Part shown: positions 10,767-22,300 of the stretch, piece after piece
How the letters are laid out: each line of letters starts with the position of its first letter
Numbering within the stretch: position 1 is the first letter of the stretch
From: Linnemannia elongata
Lineage: Eukaryota > Mortierellomycota > Mortierellomycetes > Mortierellales > Mortierellaceae
Length of the DNA: 64,000 bases
NCBI GenBank assembly: GCA_036320915.1
Contig: JAXBDG010000019.1
Coordinates: forward strand, 558,001-622,000
Direction: 5' to 3'
Notes under the pieces: model-generated
What the model was told of the DNA's origin: nothing
The model's database searches: none
What the model saw: the letters and a program-made list of their open reading frames with translations, nothing else
Position numbers and translations under genes: made by a program

Positions 10767-11830
10767 TCGTAGCGAGTGTGTAAGATTAAGTTTTTCCGTA
10801 TATCCGTGTAGGACCGAAAGACGGGGTGAAGACGGGGTATTTGTGGTTGCTATAAGAGAGAGTATGTGAACAGTCTAAAGGAGGATAAGGAGAAGGAAGA
10901 AGAGGGATGAAATGGGTATAGAGAAAGGGAAAGGAAAGGAAAGGAAAGGAAAGAAGGATATGTTAAGGTTAAGATGTGATGTGTGTGCTCAGTTGGTGGA
11001 AAGATGAGGGGAGTGCTGCAGAGAGGAGTCGAAGAAGGGTGGCAAGGCAGGGAAAGAAGGAAAGGAAGAGAAAGGAAGGAGAAATAGGGAAGGATGAAAA
11101 AAGAATGGTAGGGAGAATGATAGTGGTAGATGCAATGTGTATGTGTGTGGAGATAATATTAACGTGTAAAACGAGGGGACGAATGTTGAAAACAGGCGTG
11201 ACAGTGGCTGTGTGTGGCAAGATGGGTATTTGAGTCGCGTTTGGGCCAATGATGATGGACGTACTGATAAGAAGGTTTAGGGTACGAGTTATGGGCGTGG
11301 GTGAGTCTCCAGTAGGAATAAAATTGATCGTCGTGGATATAAAGGATATTAGGGTGTCTGAGATGAAGAGAATACTAGATGGAAAGAAGAGGGTGAGAGA
11401 GGAAGGACGATGATGAAAGGGAATGCGAATGGGGGCAGTGGAATATCTCAAAGCGACATGTGGGGGTCAGGTCAGTGCTATGAAATGAACGCAGAGAAAG
11501 AGCAAAAGAAAAAGAAGAGGAGGACGAAGAAGAACAAGAGAAAAAGTAGAAAGAAAGTAAGAAAAAAAAGTAAGAAAGAAAGAGATAGTAGTACGAAGAG
11601 AGGGAAGAAAAGAAGGAAACAGAGAGAAAGCGAAAGAGAAAGAGAAAGAGAAAGAAGAAGAGGAGGTGAAGGAGAAGATATGAAATGAAAAGAGAATGGA
11701 GGGTTGGCTAACAAGGGACAAAGGGAGTACAGCAAGGGAAGTAAGGCGACGAGGAATTGAAAAATAATAAAGGGCAGCACGAGAGAGCGAGGGGGAAGGA
11801 AGAAGGACACGACAGTTGAATAACAAAGAA

Positions 11831-11833
<3 letters not shown>

Positions 11834-11881
<48 letters not shown>
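11834..11881 (+). repeat. (GA)n microsatellite
   Basis: A pure GA dinucleotide array of about 48 bases at the end of a longer purine-rich stretch. Confidence 0.97.
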
Positions 11882-11884
<3 letters not shown>

Positions 11885-12036
11885 AAGGAATAACAAGGAG
11901 GAGGAGGCAGATATGCCGATAGTTGGTACTAAGAAGGTAACTGGGGCTGCAGAGTCGAGCTGGGCGCCGGGTGGGTGAAGTGAAAGTTAGTCGCAGTTGG
12001 AAGCTGATAGCCGGTGGGAAATAAGCTGACGCCCGT

Positions 12037-12086
12037 CAAGGCGTAACAGAAAAGCTAGCTTTAGTCTTTGTTTTCTTACGCCTTTG
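12037..12086. repeat. Inverted repeat / potential hairpin
   Basis: CAAGGCGTAA at 12037-12046 faces TTACGCCTTTG at 12076-12086. The arms pair with one bulge and can extend through AGAAAA/TTTTC, with a loop of about 20 bases. A third copy of AGGCGTAAC lies near 12212-12220. Confidence 0.55.
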
Positions 12087-12973
12087 TTTGTTCGTTTATC
12101 GTTTTATTGTAAAAGGAAAAAAAAACGGTGCTTAAAGTGGGCTTGGATTAGATAAACATCGAAGAAGAAAAAGGTTAAGATTGTGAGCACATACCTTTGT
12201 AAAGACGATTTAGGCGTAACACACCTTGTCGTTGTAGCATTAGTTAGTTAAAAGGGGGAGACTGACGGAGATCTGTCAATGGCTAATTAGACTATATGCA
12301 TCAGTGGGCGCGTTGTCCAGCTCAGAGTGCGAAGTACGTGTGTACGAGAAAGTAAGAAAAATAAAACTGTACTCAAATCGCCCTTGCGTTGTTACAGTAA
12401 TTATTCTGAGCGGAAACACTCTCAAAGCACGAAGACAGTACGTATGAAAGGGGCGACAGACTGACGATCAACTGGTAAAATATCATCACGACTTCAAGGC
12501 GTCCAACAGAGGAACCAGCTAACAAGGGTAACAAACGTATTGCAAACACGGACGCGGGCTCGGATACAAACACAGAGAGTGTGGAAAGGGATGGGGACAC
12601 GGGCGGAAAGAAAGGAGGCGCTCGACAATCCAGGATACAAAAAGGGAAATATTATTTTGAAGGGATCAGATTGCTCAAAAGGGCGACTTTACCCTCATTC
12701 ACTTTAAGCTCTCTGTATCTGTGTGTCTGTGTGTTGGCGTGTGTTGCATGTACTGTTCTCCACAAAATGATAATCTAAAAAGGGGGAGGTGTGAGTGTTT
12801 GTCCTGCTCGCTGAGGCTGTCTATGAGATAGTCTCCTTTGGATCAATATCTATGTATTGTCTCTGCCATTGACCTTCTCTCTCTGTCGTACACACAGACT
12901 CTCTTACTCTCTGTCTGATCTTTTCATGGAGGTCCCGACATGGCGACAGCCATCAAGGATACTATTTACTCAG

Positions 12974-12975
<2 letters not shown>

Positions 12976-13018
<43 letters not shown>
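12976..13018 (+). repeat. (GA)n microsatellite
   Basis: A pure GA array of about 43 bases followed by GTGA variants. Confidence 0.97.
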
Positions 13019-13021
<3 letters not shown>

Positions 13022-14084
13022 GTGAGTGAAGAGGGGGTAGAGAAGAATAAGGAGGAGGAAGAGGAAGGAGGAGAGGAGAAACAACAAAGACGCAGTCAAA
13101 GGGAGATAATAAACAACAAGCAACAAAAAGTCTAACAGGACTAACATGTCCCTCAAACAAACACCATGACCCCAATGGGCTCATTGCACCATTACCCGTC
13201 AATTGCTGTAAATGGTTGGTGCAGATCGCTTTTCTCAATATCGCTAATCCCTCACTCTTTCTGTCCCTCTACTCGGAGGTTGTTTCAACGCACGCACGGA
13301 TGATCCTTTTCAGCGACACAAGAACAACAGGCACACAACAACAACACCGAAATCGCGATTACCTTTCATGAGTGAGGTCTAGGGGAAAACACAACCGTAA
13401 GAAACCACTCGTACACGCACGCGCTCAGACGGTACATACAAAAAAAATGCGCGCCAAATAACGAATAACATCCCTTTTTTATCCCCGAAAACGACTGCTG
13501 CTACTGCTCTGCGACTTCTGCTGCTGCCGGTGATAGAGCATCCAATTGGCGTTGCAAAAAGTACAAGCGGCTCTCCGTAAAAAGAGTGGGCAAGTGATAC
13601 GTCGAGACTGCAAGAAACCGCGAACTGCATAAATTGGAGGGGGTGGCCAAATAAACAACACAACAATGCAGAAATGAGATAGATCTGGGGTGACGAAGAA
13701 ATTGTTGTTGTCAGTCTTTGGCAGGTGCGCGTGCAGCGGGGGGGGACCTATCTGAAAGGCTCCTTCCCACTCTACGATTCTCCTCCTCTCCCTCGTCCTC
13801 CTTTACTACCACTACCAGTACCTCTTCTTTTTGTTTTTCTCTTTCCTCCTAGATCTAAAATGCGCCAGATTAGAAATAGAGGAGATTCAGTGAATGACAA
13901 CACAAATTGTTTTCCACGACGTGTAACACTTTCAGTCGCCTTCAAATAGTACACGACACGACACCAAAGGTTCAATAATTTCGGGGTGAAGGAACAACCT
14001 TGCAAAGCAGGGTGAACAGGAGGTTTTGTATGTCGTCTCCCAGGAGTTTTGGACAGGAGAGAGAGGGACCCAGAGAGCACAGAA

Positions 14085-14085
<1 letters not shown>

Positions 14086-14116
<31 letters not shown>
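14086..14116 (+). repeat. Poly(A) tract, 31 nt
   Basis: Uninterrupted A run, about 320 bases downstream of the SPC3 stop codon. Confidence 0.97.
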
Positions 14117-14119
<3 letters not shown>

Positions 14120-14435
14120 ACAAAGGGGAGAGGAAGAGAGAGCGATGGTCCCATTTCAGCCCTCAAAGGACATACACATATTTCGGCCCCTTCGGATAAA
14201 CCATCCGCACTTGTTTGCATGTTTGTAAAAGAACGAGAGAAAGGGACAAGCAGGCGGTTTTGTACTGTACCAAAGAAGGGGCATTCCTATTCTCTGCAAG
14301 TGTCATTGAATACTTGACTTTGCTTTCACTCCGAACACACTCTCCACATATCACACATATGCACACTTGCAACATACGGCATAAGGAACACAGCAATAGG
14401 TTATTTTAAACGAGTCCTCGTCATCTACTCCTCAT

Positions 14436-15628
14436 CTACGTCTGGATACCGCTAGGTAATGGGAAGGCGTATCCCTCGCTGGGCTGGGAGTGGCCATAGG
14501 TCATAAATCCCACATAGGGCACAATGTTCCAGTGAAGTGTCACATTGGCGTTGATATCGCTAAAGACACATAAACAAAACACTCAGCGTCAGATTCAAGG
14601 TCAACGATACCCTTTTCATTATTACATATAGCAATTACTTCTCTTGCTCCCAATCCCAACTCTTGCTCTTCATAAAAGATAACTTACGTCCACTTCTTGT
14701 TCACGTCGATCAGGCTGTACTTGTTGTTGAGGCCTCTCTTGCTGATCACAGCAGCCGACTTGCGCTTAATGATCGTGTCCCAGAGCACAATTTGATTCTT
14801 GGGCTAGTTGGATACAGGCAAAGAAATGGCCTTGCGGATTAGCAACCAAGCATATGCGTTATCTTCTTCCTTATTGCCAGCTTTTCATCCTGTAACTAAT
14901 TCCTTCTGCTCTGCAAGACAATTTCACCATACGTGTGTGGGGGTCGAGTACTCAGCGACGGCGTAGACAAAGAGCTGTTTAGTGTTCCAATGGAACAACG
15001 ACGACAAATCTACACAGAAAGAGGGCATGATGTCAGCCAATTGTTACAATTGTCAAACAAGATGGATCATCATACATATTCCTTGCAAAGTAACAAGCGA
15101 AAAGCATGAGGCGTACCGGCGTCGATTCTCATGACTGTGTTGGCGAACTCGTTGTTTCGCGTCTTGTAATCAACCCAGTTTCTATCGTATCTTCCTGTCA
15201 CACTAAATAACAAGTAAACAGTTGCATAGGTTAGATTTCTTGTAGCTGTTGTCGTTTGTTCTCGACAGAAAAGGCGGTAACACTCCCTATGTCCGCCGTA
15301 GTCAGCCTGCTCCTGTAATGCACTTGTTCACTCACACTTTGAGGGAATCCAGAGCGACGGCGCCAGAAGGGTTGGAAGGAATGACGAGTGCGCTGAAAGC
15401 AATTGCCTAAAAGCAAGAAGAAAAACATACAACCACGATGCCATTAGTTTGAACTTTCTTGTCAATCGATTTCGTTGCCATTGTTGCATGTTTCGTTACA
15501 GACTGGTCAGTCTTCACATAACAAAAAGGAAGTGAATAAGAATATCGTATGTTTACCCCGAGGAGACAGAAGATGGCCGAGATGGAGAATGCCATAACGG
15601 CATTGGCCCTGTTCTGCAGGCTGTTCAT
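14436..15628 (-). CDS. SPC3: Signal peptidase complex subunit 3
   Basis: Six exons on the minus strand: 15628-15557, 15406-15336, 15202-15117, 15009-14933, 14803-14688 and 14559-14436. They total 546 bases, 181 residues, close to the usual ~180 of SPC3/SPCS3. The protein starts MNSLQNRANAVMAFSISAIF, the typical cytosolic stub plus single membrane anchor. The luminal domain includes GRYDRNWVDYKTRNNEFA, DLSSLFHWNTKQLFVYAVAEY, NQIVLWDTII, DVNKKWTDINANVTLHWNIVP and VGFMTYG, all hallmark stretches of the family. SPC3 is an essential non-catalytic subunit of the ER signal peptidase and supports the Sec11 catalytic subunit. All introns are short (about 75 to 150 bp except intron 4-5) with GT-AG ends, and phases agree throughout. 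The assignment is secure. Confidence 0.95.
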
Positions 15629-16446
15629 GGTGAAGCTGGTTGATTTGGCGCGCTGGCTGATGGCTGGCTGGTTGGTGGGCTGGTTGGCTGTTGGTCGGCG
15701 AAGAGGGGTGGTTATGGGAGAGGACTCTTGGAAGGTGGAATGGTAGGGATGATGTCCTGAAATTGGACGCGAAGGTGGTTATCAGGAAAACTGCCAACAC
15801 ATACTTCCCCCCTTATTGCGTGTCTGCCTCGGATTGGGTTTGAGGATATCCACGTGATCTATGAATCAATCAATTGATTTAAAACAGTCGCGCCCAAAGG
15901 AAAGAACGCGTCGGTCCCGAGCGGTGATCGAGGCTTTACTAGGCCGAAGGAGAATGGATATTATGGAAAAGAGAGGAGCAATGATAGGTAAGGAGTTCGA
16001 GACGGAAGATACCTAGTTTTCCCCCTTGAACCGCCCCCGAAGGGCAGCAAGGGTCATCCGGAGGTATGCGCAGGTGCGCCTGGCGCAGAATACGGATTGT
16101 GTTTCCTCGGTTTTGCGCGGTACACTTTATCTATTCTGCTTTGCTATCACGACGTAGAATACCGTGCTCGCATGAGCTACACTTAGACTTCCGTTTTCGG
16201 ATTAAAACTTTTGACGTTCCAAAAAAAAAAGGAAAGAACGCGTTGGGGAGCTTATCGATCAATCATACCACAATGGAGCACGTCACAGACGGCTGTCTTA
16301 GCCCTGAACAACATCCGCGGTCAATGAAATGAGAGTAAGTATTGATGATAGCAAAGGGCTTTGTTTTAGCAACAAGTACATCTATCTATGTGGTTCAACG
16401 TTTCTTTGTTTGTTTACTTGAAAAAAAAAATAAAAAATACGCACGC
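15629..16446. other. Intergenic region upstream of SPC3
   Basis: About 0.8 kb between the SPC3 start codon and the end of the next minus-strand gene. It contains a CACGTG E-box at 15851-15856, about 220 bases upstream of SPC3. No gene was recognised. Confidence 0.55.
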
Positions 16447-18213
16447 CTAATTCACTTTACAAGGCAACTCTTGAGGATTCCCCACCCTCCTCTCATTCAT
16501 CTGCTGGTAATTCTGGTACTGTCGCTGCCCTTGTTGCTGCTGTTGCTTCTGCTCTTGCCCGGCAACAGCAGCGGTGATGGCGGCGTTCTTACGGGGGTTG
16601 TCTAGTTTGAGTTCCCAATCTTGTACAACCAATGTCTCGTACTGACGCAACAGGGCCTCAGTCTCCCAAAGCGCCGATTCCAGTTTGATCCTACTTGTTA
16701 CTCGTTCTTTCACCTGCTCCAGCAATTGTACCGTTCTGTCTGTCGGCTCCTCGCTATTATGTTGAGATGGTTTTGGAGCAGTAGTGGCAGCAGTGTAACT
16801 CCAACGTGAGCCCCAGTTATGGAAGGAGGAAGATCGAGATGCTTCGGCGTCGGGAAAGCTACAGCTAGTGGGAGATTGACAGTCGGTTCTATCAATGGCA
16901 GAAATTCGCCGCTGCTGGAGCATATGGGTCCTGAAATCGTATGGGGTGTCCACCCGTTTGATGATACTTGGCTTTGTATGGAGGGGTTGCTGATGGTGAC
17001 TCGTCGTTGGCTCCTCGCGGATAGGTGTGTATGTGAGTGTGGGGGCGATGACAGGTTGAAGCTGCTGTTCAGGCTCATTGGAGGCTATACGGGGCGCCGA
17101 ATACTCGAGGACGCGAAGTCGATTCTGGAACCGTCGCATGTATTCAACGTGCTTCTTTGTCAGCATGATAGGTCCTTGGTGGCCTTGAAGATCCGAGAAA
17201 CTGGCCAGTTGAGAAAGAGATGGAGGCTTGGGACTGGCGTGACGCGATGGCGATGGCGATGGCGCGACCTTGCTGGAGAATCGCTGAGAGAAATCAGGAG
17301 ACTTGAGGGGCAAAGATAAGGACAAGAAAGAGCGACCACTGGTCGGAGTCGTGGATGTTGATGGAACAAAAGCACCGTATGCTCCTCTAGAGGCCTTGCA
17401 GCGAAGGAAGGAACGACTGCTAGTAGGAGTCGCGGGTGAAGACGGACAAGAAGCATCATAGGTTCCACGAGATGTCTTGCAACGAACGACAGAAGCAGGC
17501 GTGGAGGGAGCAGAGGAAGCAATGCCACCACTGCCAGGACAGGCACCTTCGATAGAGAGACGGAGTCGAAGCTGCTTTGCATTGCGCTTTTTCATGACAT
17601 GGATGCTCGCTTGGGCCAACTCCTTATCCAGAGCGTTGATGAACTCGTCCTCGGACGTGAGAAGGTGATGGTTGCCGTTTTCACCCTCTGAGTAATGAGC
17701 CTCACCCATATTCTCAATGTTCTCGATGCTGGGGCCATAGAGCATGCGGTATCGGAAGACAGGGCTGCAAGGTGAGGGGACCGAGAACTCGCTGTGGGTA
17801 TCTATCAGACTATGGCAGTCTGCGCCCATTGTGATACCCGAGCTGCGCCGAGATAGGATGCGTCGGTGTTGATACTCGTGATGGAGTCCATGGATGGCCT
17901 GCGGAGGTTGTGGAGAATCTTGGAATGCGGCTTCAGGGTCCTCATGCTGCTGGAGGGGTTCTTGGACTGGCAGTTTGTGGGACGGCTTCTTCTTTTTCCA
18001 GGGCAAACGCATATTCTTGAGGATCTTGGAACGCTTGAGAGAGTGGTTGTTGGGAGGGGCACTTGGCTTGATGTTAGCAGTCTGGGCGGTATCGACATCA
18101 TGTTGACTTGTGTTAGTGGTGATAGTTCTGGAGGAGGAAGAGGATGAGGAGGAAGAGGGGCGGAATAACCCGGCGATTTGACGCTTTAAAAAGGAAAACG
18201 TTATAGAAGGCAT
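16447..18213 (-). CDS. Ser-rich protein with C-terminal helix, unknown function
   Basis: One exon of 588 residues, starting MPSITFSFLKRQIAGLF followed by a run of nine Ser. Most of the chain is Ser/Pro/Thr-rich and probably disordered. Two copies of a similar block (RCKTSRGTYDASCPSSPATPTSSRSFL and RCKASRGAYGAFVPSTSTTP) repeat near residues 240-290. A short basic segment, MRRFQNRLRVLEY, lies near residue 365. A Glu/Leu/Arg helix (VQLLEQVKERVTSRIKLESALWETEALLRQYETLVVQDW) near residues 500-540 looks like a coiled coil and is followed by a Gln-rich tail. There is no signal peptide, membrane segment or catalytic motif. The frame is open over 1.7 kb and codon use is not skewed, so I take it as real. 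Function unknown. Confidence 0.65.
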   Translation of the reverse strand: MPSITFSFLKRQIAGLFRPSSSSSSSSSRTITTNTSQHDVDTAQTANIKPSAPPNNHSLKRSKILKNMRLPWKKKKPSHKLPVQEPLQQHEDPEAAFQDSPQPPQAIHGLHHEYQHRRILSRRSSGITMGADCHSLIDTHSEFSVPSPCSPVFRYRMLYGPSIENIENMGEAHYSEGENGNHHLLTSEDEFINALDKELAQASIHVMKKRNAKQLRLRLSIEGACPGSGGIASSAPSTPASVVRCKTSRGTYDASCPSSPATPTSSRSFLRCKASRGAYGAFVPSTSTTPTSGRSFLSLSLPLKSPDFSQRFSSKVAPSPSPSRHASPKPPSLSQLASFSDLQGHQGPIMLTKKHVEYMRRFQNRLRVLEYSAPRIASNEPEQQLQPVIAPTLTYTPIREEPTTSHHQQPLHTKPSIIKRVDTPYDFRTHMLQQRRISAIDRTDCQSPTSCSFPDAEASRSSSFHNWGSRWSYTAATTAPKPSQHNSEEPTDRTVQLLEQVKERVTSRIKLESALWETEALLRQYETLVVQDWELKLDNPRKNAAITAAVAGQEQKQQQQQGQRQYQNYQQMNERRVGNPQELPCKVN

Positions 18214-19183
18214 GAATGAAAATCAAAAAGGACAGGTGTGAATATGAGTGAAAAGAAAGGAAGAAGCGATGGTGTAGGCACCAATCGAGAAGGAAGGGAG
18301 GTCGAGAGTGGACAAACAGCTGGTGTCAGATGAAAAGTGGGAGTTGACCAACTTTTTATATGTGTCGTAGGTTTTTGAGAAGGTGAAAGTGTTATCTTGG
18401 CCACTGTTGGTTCGTGACCTAAACGAATCCACAGTGTAAATGATCCCCCTCTTGTGGCTACCTTTTGTTTGAAAGGGGACATAATGAAAACTCTAGGTGT
18501 GGTACCTAGTGCAGCGCAGGGCCAGGCCTTAGGTATTTCTTGCGCAATGGAAAGATGAAAACAATGAAAGAAGGTGCGTAGAGGAAGTGGATGAGAGAAT
18601 AAGGCTTATTTCCTTCTTCCTCCCTTGCCCCTTCATCGCATTGTGCTTGTTCACTCACCGTTCTTTGTGTGTGTGCTATGTTTGCGTTCAATCCTCCCTT
18701 TCTCTTCTTTTCCCCCCTCACTCCTATTTCTGTGGGCACTTGCGGATCGACGAGCTATGGAGAGAGCGGTCTGGTATGGACCATGCCATATAAATCACAC
18801 ATACAGACAAATTATTGACTGATAATAAGGAGTCAACGCGGAAATACATTCCACTAGGTCCACTAGGGCACGCTGGAATGAAAACCGCTCGATCCATATA
18901 AAAATACACCTAATTGTTTTTCTATTCTTTTTTACTCCTGACTCCTCCCACCAACTTTCTAAACCCAGGTATTCACTCACTTTCTCTCTCGCCCTCTTTC
19001 CTTGGTACATATCCATCCATCGCCACCTCACCTTTGCTTTCTTTGGTACGAGTCTTTTTTTTTGTGTATGCACCCGCCTCTTTTTCGAACGCATCTATTT
19101 CACTTTAATTTTCCCACCTGACCACGCTGAACCACACTTCGTCATTTTCTTTGTTGTTAGATACTTGTTCTTTGTTGAGACCT
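18214..19183. other. Divergent intergenic region
   Basis: Lies between the minus-strand Ser-rich gene and the plus-strand ZIFL-like transporter, so it should hold both promoters. The TATA element of the transporter is at its right end. No other gene was recognised. Confidence 0.5.
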
Positions 19184-19190
19184 TATATAA
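19184..19190 (+). promoter_or_regulatory. TATA box of the ZIFL-like transporter
   Basis: TATATAA, 169 bases upstream of the first in-frame ATG at 19359. A start site about 30 bases downstream would leave only one earlier ATG, that of a short upstream frame at 19240. Confidence 0.5.
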
Positions 19191-19239
19191 ACGGGTCCCA
19201 CCAACTCATCACAGGGGGCCTACGACAACCCCCTCGACT

Positions 19240-19269
19240 ATGCAACAGCGAACAAAACGACAGCAGTAG
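19240..19269 (+). other. Short upstream open reading frame (9 codons)
   Basis: ATG at 19240, stop TAG at 19267-19269, encoding MQQRTKRQQ. If transcription starts about 30 bases past the TATA box, this frame precedes the transporter ATG by 90 bases and could lower its translation. Alternatively this stretch is part of a coding exon in another frame (see the transporter entry). Confidence 0.35.
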
Positions 19270-19358
19270 TACTAAAGGTGCCTTCGTCTCCTCCTCCACC
19301 GAAACCCCCATCAAGACGAACAAGAGAGACTGACGTACCTTTGTTACTCAAACCCTCT

Positions 19359-22300
19359 ATGGTTGAAGACTTTGGACCTACTCCCTCCGAGCTGCAACCA
19401 TCTGCTATCGCGTACTCTACTGCGCCGGCCATGGTCATCCCTACGGCAGTCTCCCTCCCATCATTAAAGTCGACGAGGAATAGAGACCATCATCCAGCCT
19501 ATCCACACCGACAGCAACAACAGGAAGACACGCCTGGATCAACTCTTCGCCAATTGCCTATCCTGCGGAGCTGCACTTTTGTCATGCTCCGCGTTCTGCT
19601 CTTTCCAAAAACAGTCTTTGTCAAGGGGGTCGCAGTCGGACGGGGTTGTTTGGGCAAAGTGGGAGTTTTTCACACCCCGCGACATCGATATCGGCAACAA
19701 CTACATGTTGTTCATTCTCATCGGGACACCAACGACCCTTATCACAACTCTCATCGGCCGTACCATTTCCGATCACACCAACAACCTTCCGCCTCACCAC
19801 AGGTGTGTTTCGACAGTGGCTCGTCAAGTCGGAGATCACGGAGCGCATCAGATCTTACTTCATCGTCTCGACATCACCACCGCCGGCGTCGGTCGCAGTC
19901 TCCTCCTCGTTATGGTCGCCACTATCCACGACAGTCAACCTACAGCAACAGCAACAGCAACAACGTCAACAGGGAGCGTCCTCCCCGGAACTACTATTCA
20001 GATTTCTTAAACAGCTACAATGTCCAAGTGGCGACGATCTGTCTGTGTCTGACGGGGGAAGCTTTCGCCCAAGCGGTCATGTGCCCATTCTTGTATTATA
20101 TGGTTCGCGACTTTCATGTGGGTGCCGATAAGTGGATAGGATACTATGCTGGTCTTCTCTTGACAGGCTTTTGGGGTGCCAACCTGGCTACCACCCTGTT
20201 TTGGGGATACCTTTCCGGTAATGCGTGACACGTTGCACTAATGTGAAACTGTACTTTGTTGGTCTCAGTTTATTTAATCTATTGATCATCAACTGAGCAT
20301 CATCTTGACTTCTGATCAACATTCTACTAGACAAGTACGGGCGCAAGGCGATCATGCTCTTCGGCCTCTTCGTAACAAGTCTCAGCACAGTCTACCTCGG
20401 CCTCTCGACCTGCTACCATGATGCCATGTGGGCGCTGGTAATTCAAGGAGCATGCACAGGATTAGTTCCGGTTTCCAAATGCTCTATCGGCGAACTAGCC
20501 AATCGACAGCAGAGGCACCATAATGCAGAGATAGCATTGACCCAACAGCGACAACGACTTCTACGACGACAACGGGAGCAGCGACGTCGGCAACAATCAG
20601 CGGAATGGAAGCATGAATTGGATGAGAAGACGATGAGCTCAGTCTATAAGGCAGAATCAGAGAACGGTCAGTCCAAGGCAGCAACCGCCAATGCACACTA
20701 TGATTTTGCTTCCAAAGGGTACTCAGCTCTTGTTATTGCTCTTGCCCTAGGCGCTGCTCGTAAGTTGACATTTTGGATCTATAACCTGTCGTTCCCCTTA
20801 TCTTCCTACATCAGACAACCAACATTGTCCTACGTTCGCCTACTTTTATTTTCCAATAGTGGGACCGTTGGCTGGAGGCGTTTTAACCAAGAAGATGATT
20901 CCGGGATTTGAAGCATTCCCTTACTTTGCGCCCTGTCTCCTCGCTTCAGCTGTTGGTCTCTTTATTACAGGAGTTGTGGGCCTTGTCTTGAACGAGACAC
21001 ATCCCAAATGGGCAAAGACGTCAGAGCTTGAAAAGACGCTTGAGAACCTGTCGCGTTTTGAGAAGACAGAGGAGGAGATAGATGAAGATGTGGGTAGAGG
21101 ACGACCTGGGTATGGGAACAGTCGGCATTACGAGGCGGTTCAGGCAGCAACCAACGATGCAGATTTGATGACAGTTGATTCTGAATCTAGAGACCAGGAT
21201 GTTGTGGCTAGTCTGAGCGTTGGAGGTACGACGACTATGTTGGATACGAGACCCAGGCTTCGACAGACAGCTGGAGCAGGAACAATCACCCCACCGACAG
21301 TGGTCTGCACGTGTCATCCTCACAAACTCGCGGAGCCAGTACCACAGCAGCTTGCCTACTACCGCTCCAGCAGTTCTAGCAACAGTAACCCTCATCCTCA
21401 ACCACCATCACCATCAAAACTCTCGCCGGCAACAGAACTCTACCTCACCCTAGTAATCTACACCCTCCTAGTCTTGACCTCAATCCTAGGCAGTGAATTC
21501 GTCATGCTCTACACCCAATCGCCCACGTTCCGAGGCGGCCTCGAGTTCTCTGCACAAACCCTGGGCCAGATCCTGACCCTTCGCGGGATTCTCAAGCTCG
21601 GGTTCACTCTGTGCGGGTACCCCTGGGTGGTGAAACGCATAGGGCTGTTGAAGTGTCTGCGATTGGGCGTTGTTGCCATTGGGGTGTTTTCGGTCGTTGG
21701 GTTGGGATGGTTTGTACCGTCCACCATTTTCGCCCAGCAGGAATCGACAAGGAACCGTGCGTTGGTCAATTCTTCCATGGATTTGATTGGTGCTACTGGA
21801 GAGGGTGCATTAACGCTTGGTGGTGAAGAAGGCAATCTTCCCGCCGGTGGAGGAGGAAGAGGAGGTGGAAGTGAAAAACCCCCGGTGGGCATGGGAGTCA
21901 TCCTGCTCTGCCTCAGTCTGATCTCGATGGGAGACGTCCTAGGCTACGTGTCCCTCCTGGTCCTGGTAACGTACCTTTTCCCATTTTTGCATTTCTCGTG
22001 TTCTTCACAAGAGAACACTCGTTGCCTTCACCCCTCCCATTAACTCCTTAAACATAACTACATCTGCGGTCGCTTCCCGTACTCATACCCAAACAAAGAA
22101 AAAAGTACCTTCTGGAACTAACGCCTCCTTTGCATTTCATTTACATTTCTTGCATTTACATTTTTTTGCATGGTGTGCATTGTTCGCCTCCGATATAGTT
22201 CGGAAAGAGTGCCGATCGCATGAAAGGGGTCGCATCAACAGCATTAACAGCAGGAGCAGGAAGGACAGGAAGTAATGCCCCGATTGATAGTGCATCTTCT

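Larger units (their letters stand above)
10765..14435. other. Purine-rich intergenic region with no recognised gene
   Basis: About 3.7 kb. From about 10865 to 11900 the + strand is almost all A and G. Two GA arrays (11834-11881 and 12976-13018), a 31-nt poly(A) run (14086-14116) and a short inverted repeat (12037-12086) are present. The open frames are low-complexity or resemble nothing known. Confidence 0.6.

Noticed and set aside
10976..11826. Multiple overlapping frames in the purine tract
   Set aside because: All are by-products of A/G-only sequence (Lys/Arg/Glu or Phe/Ser/Leu runs).
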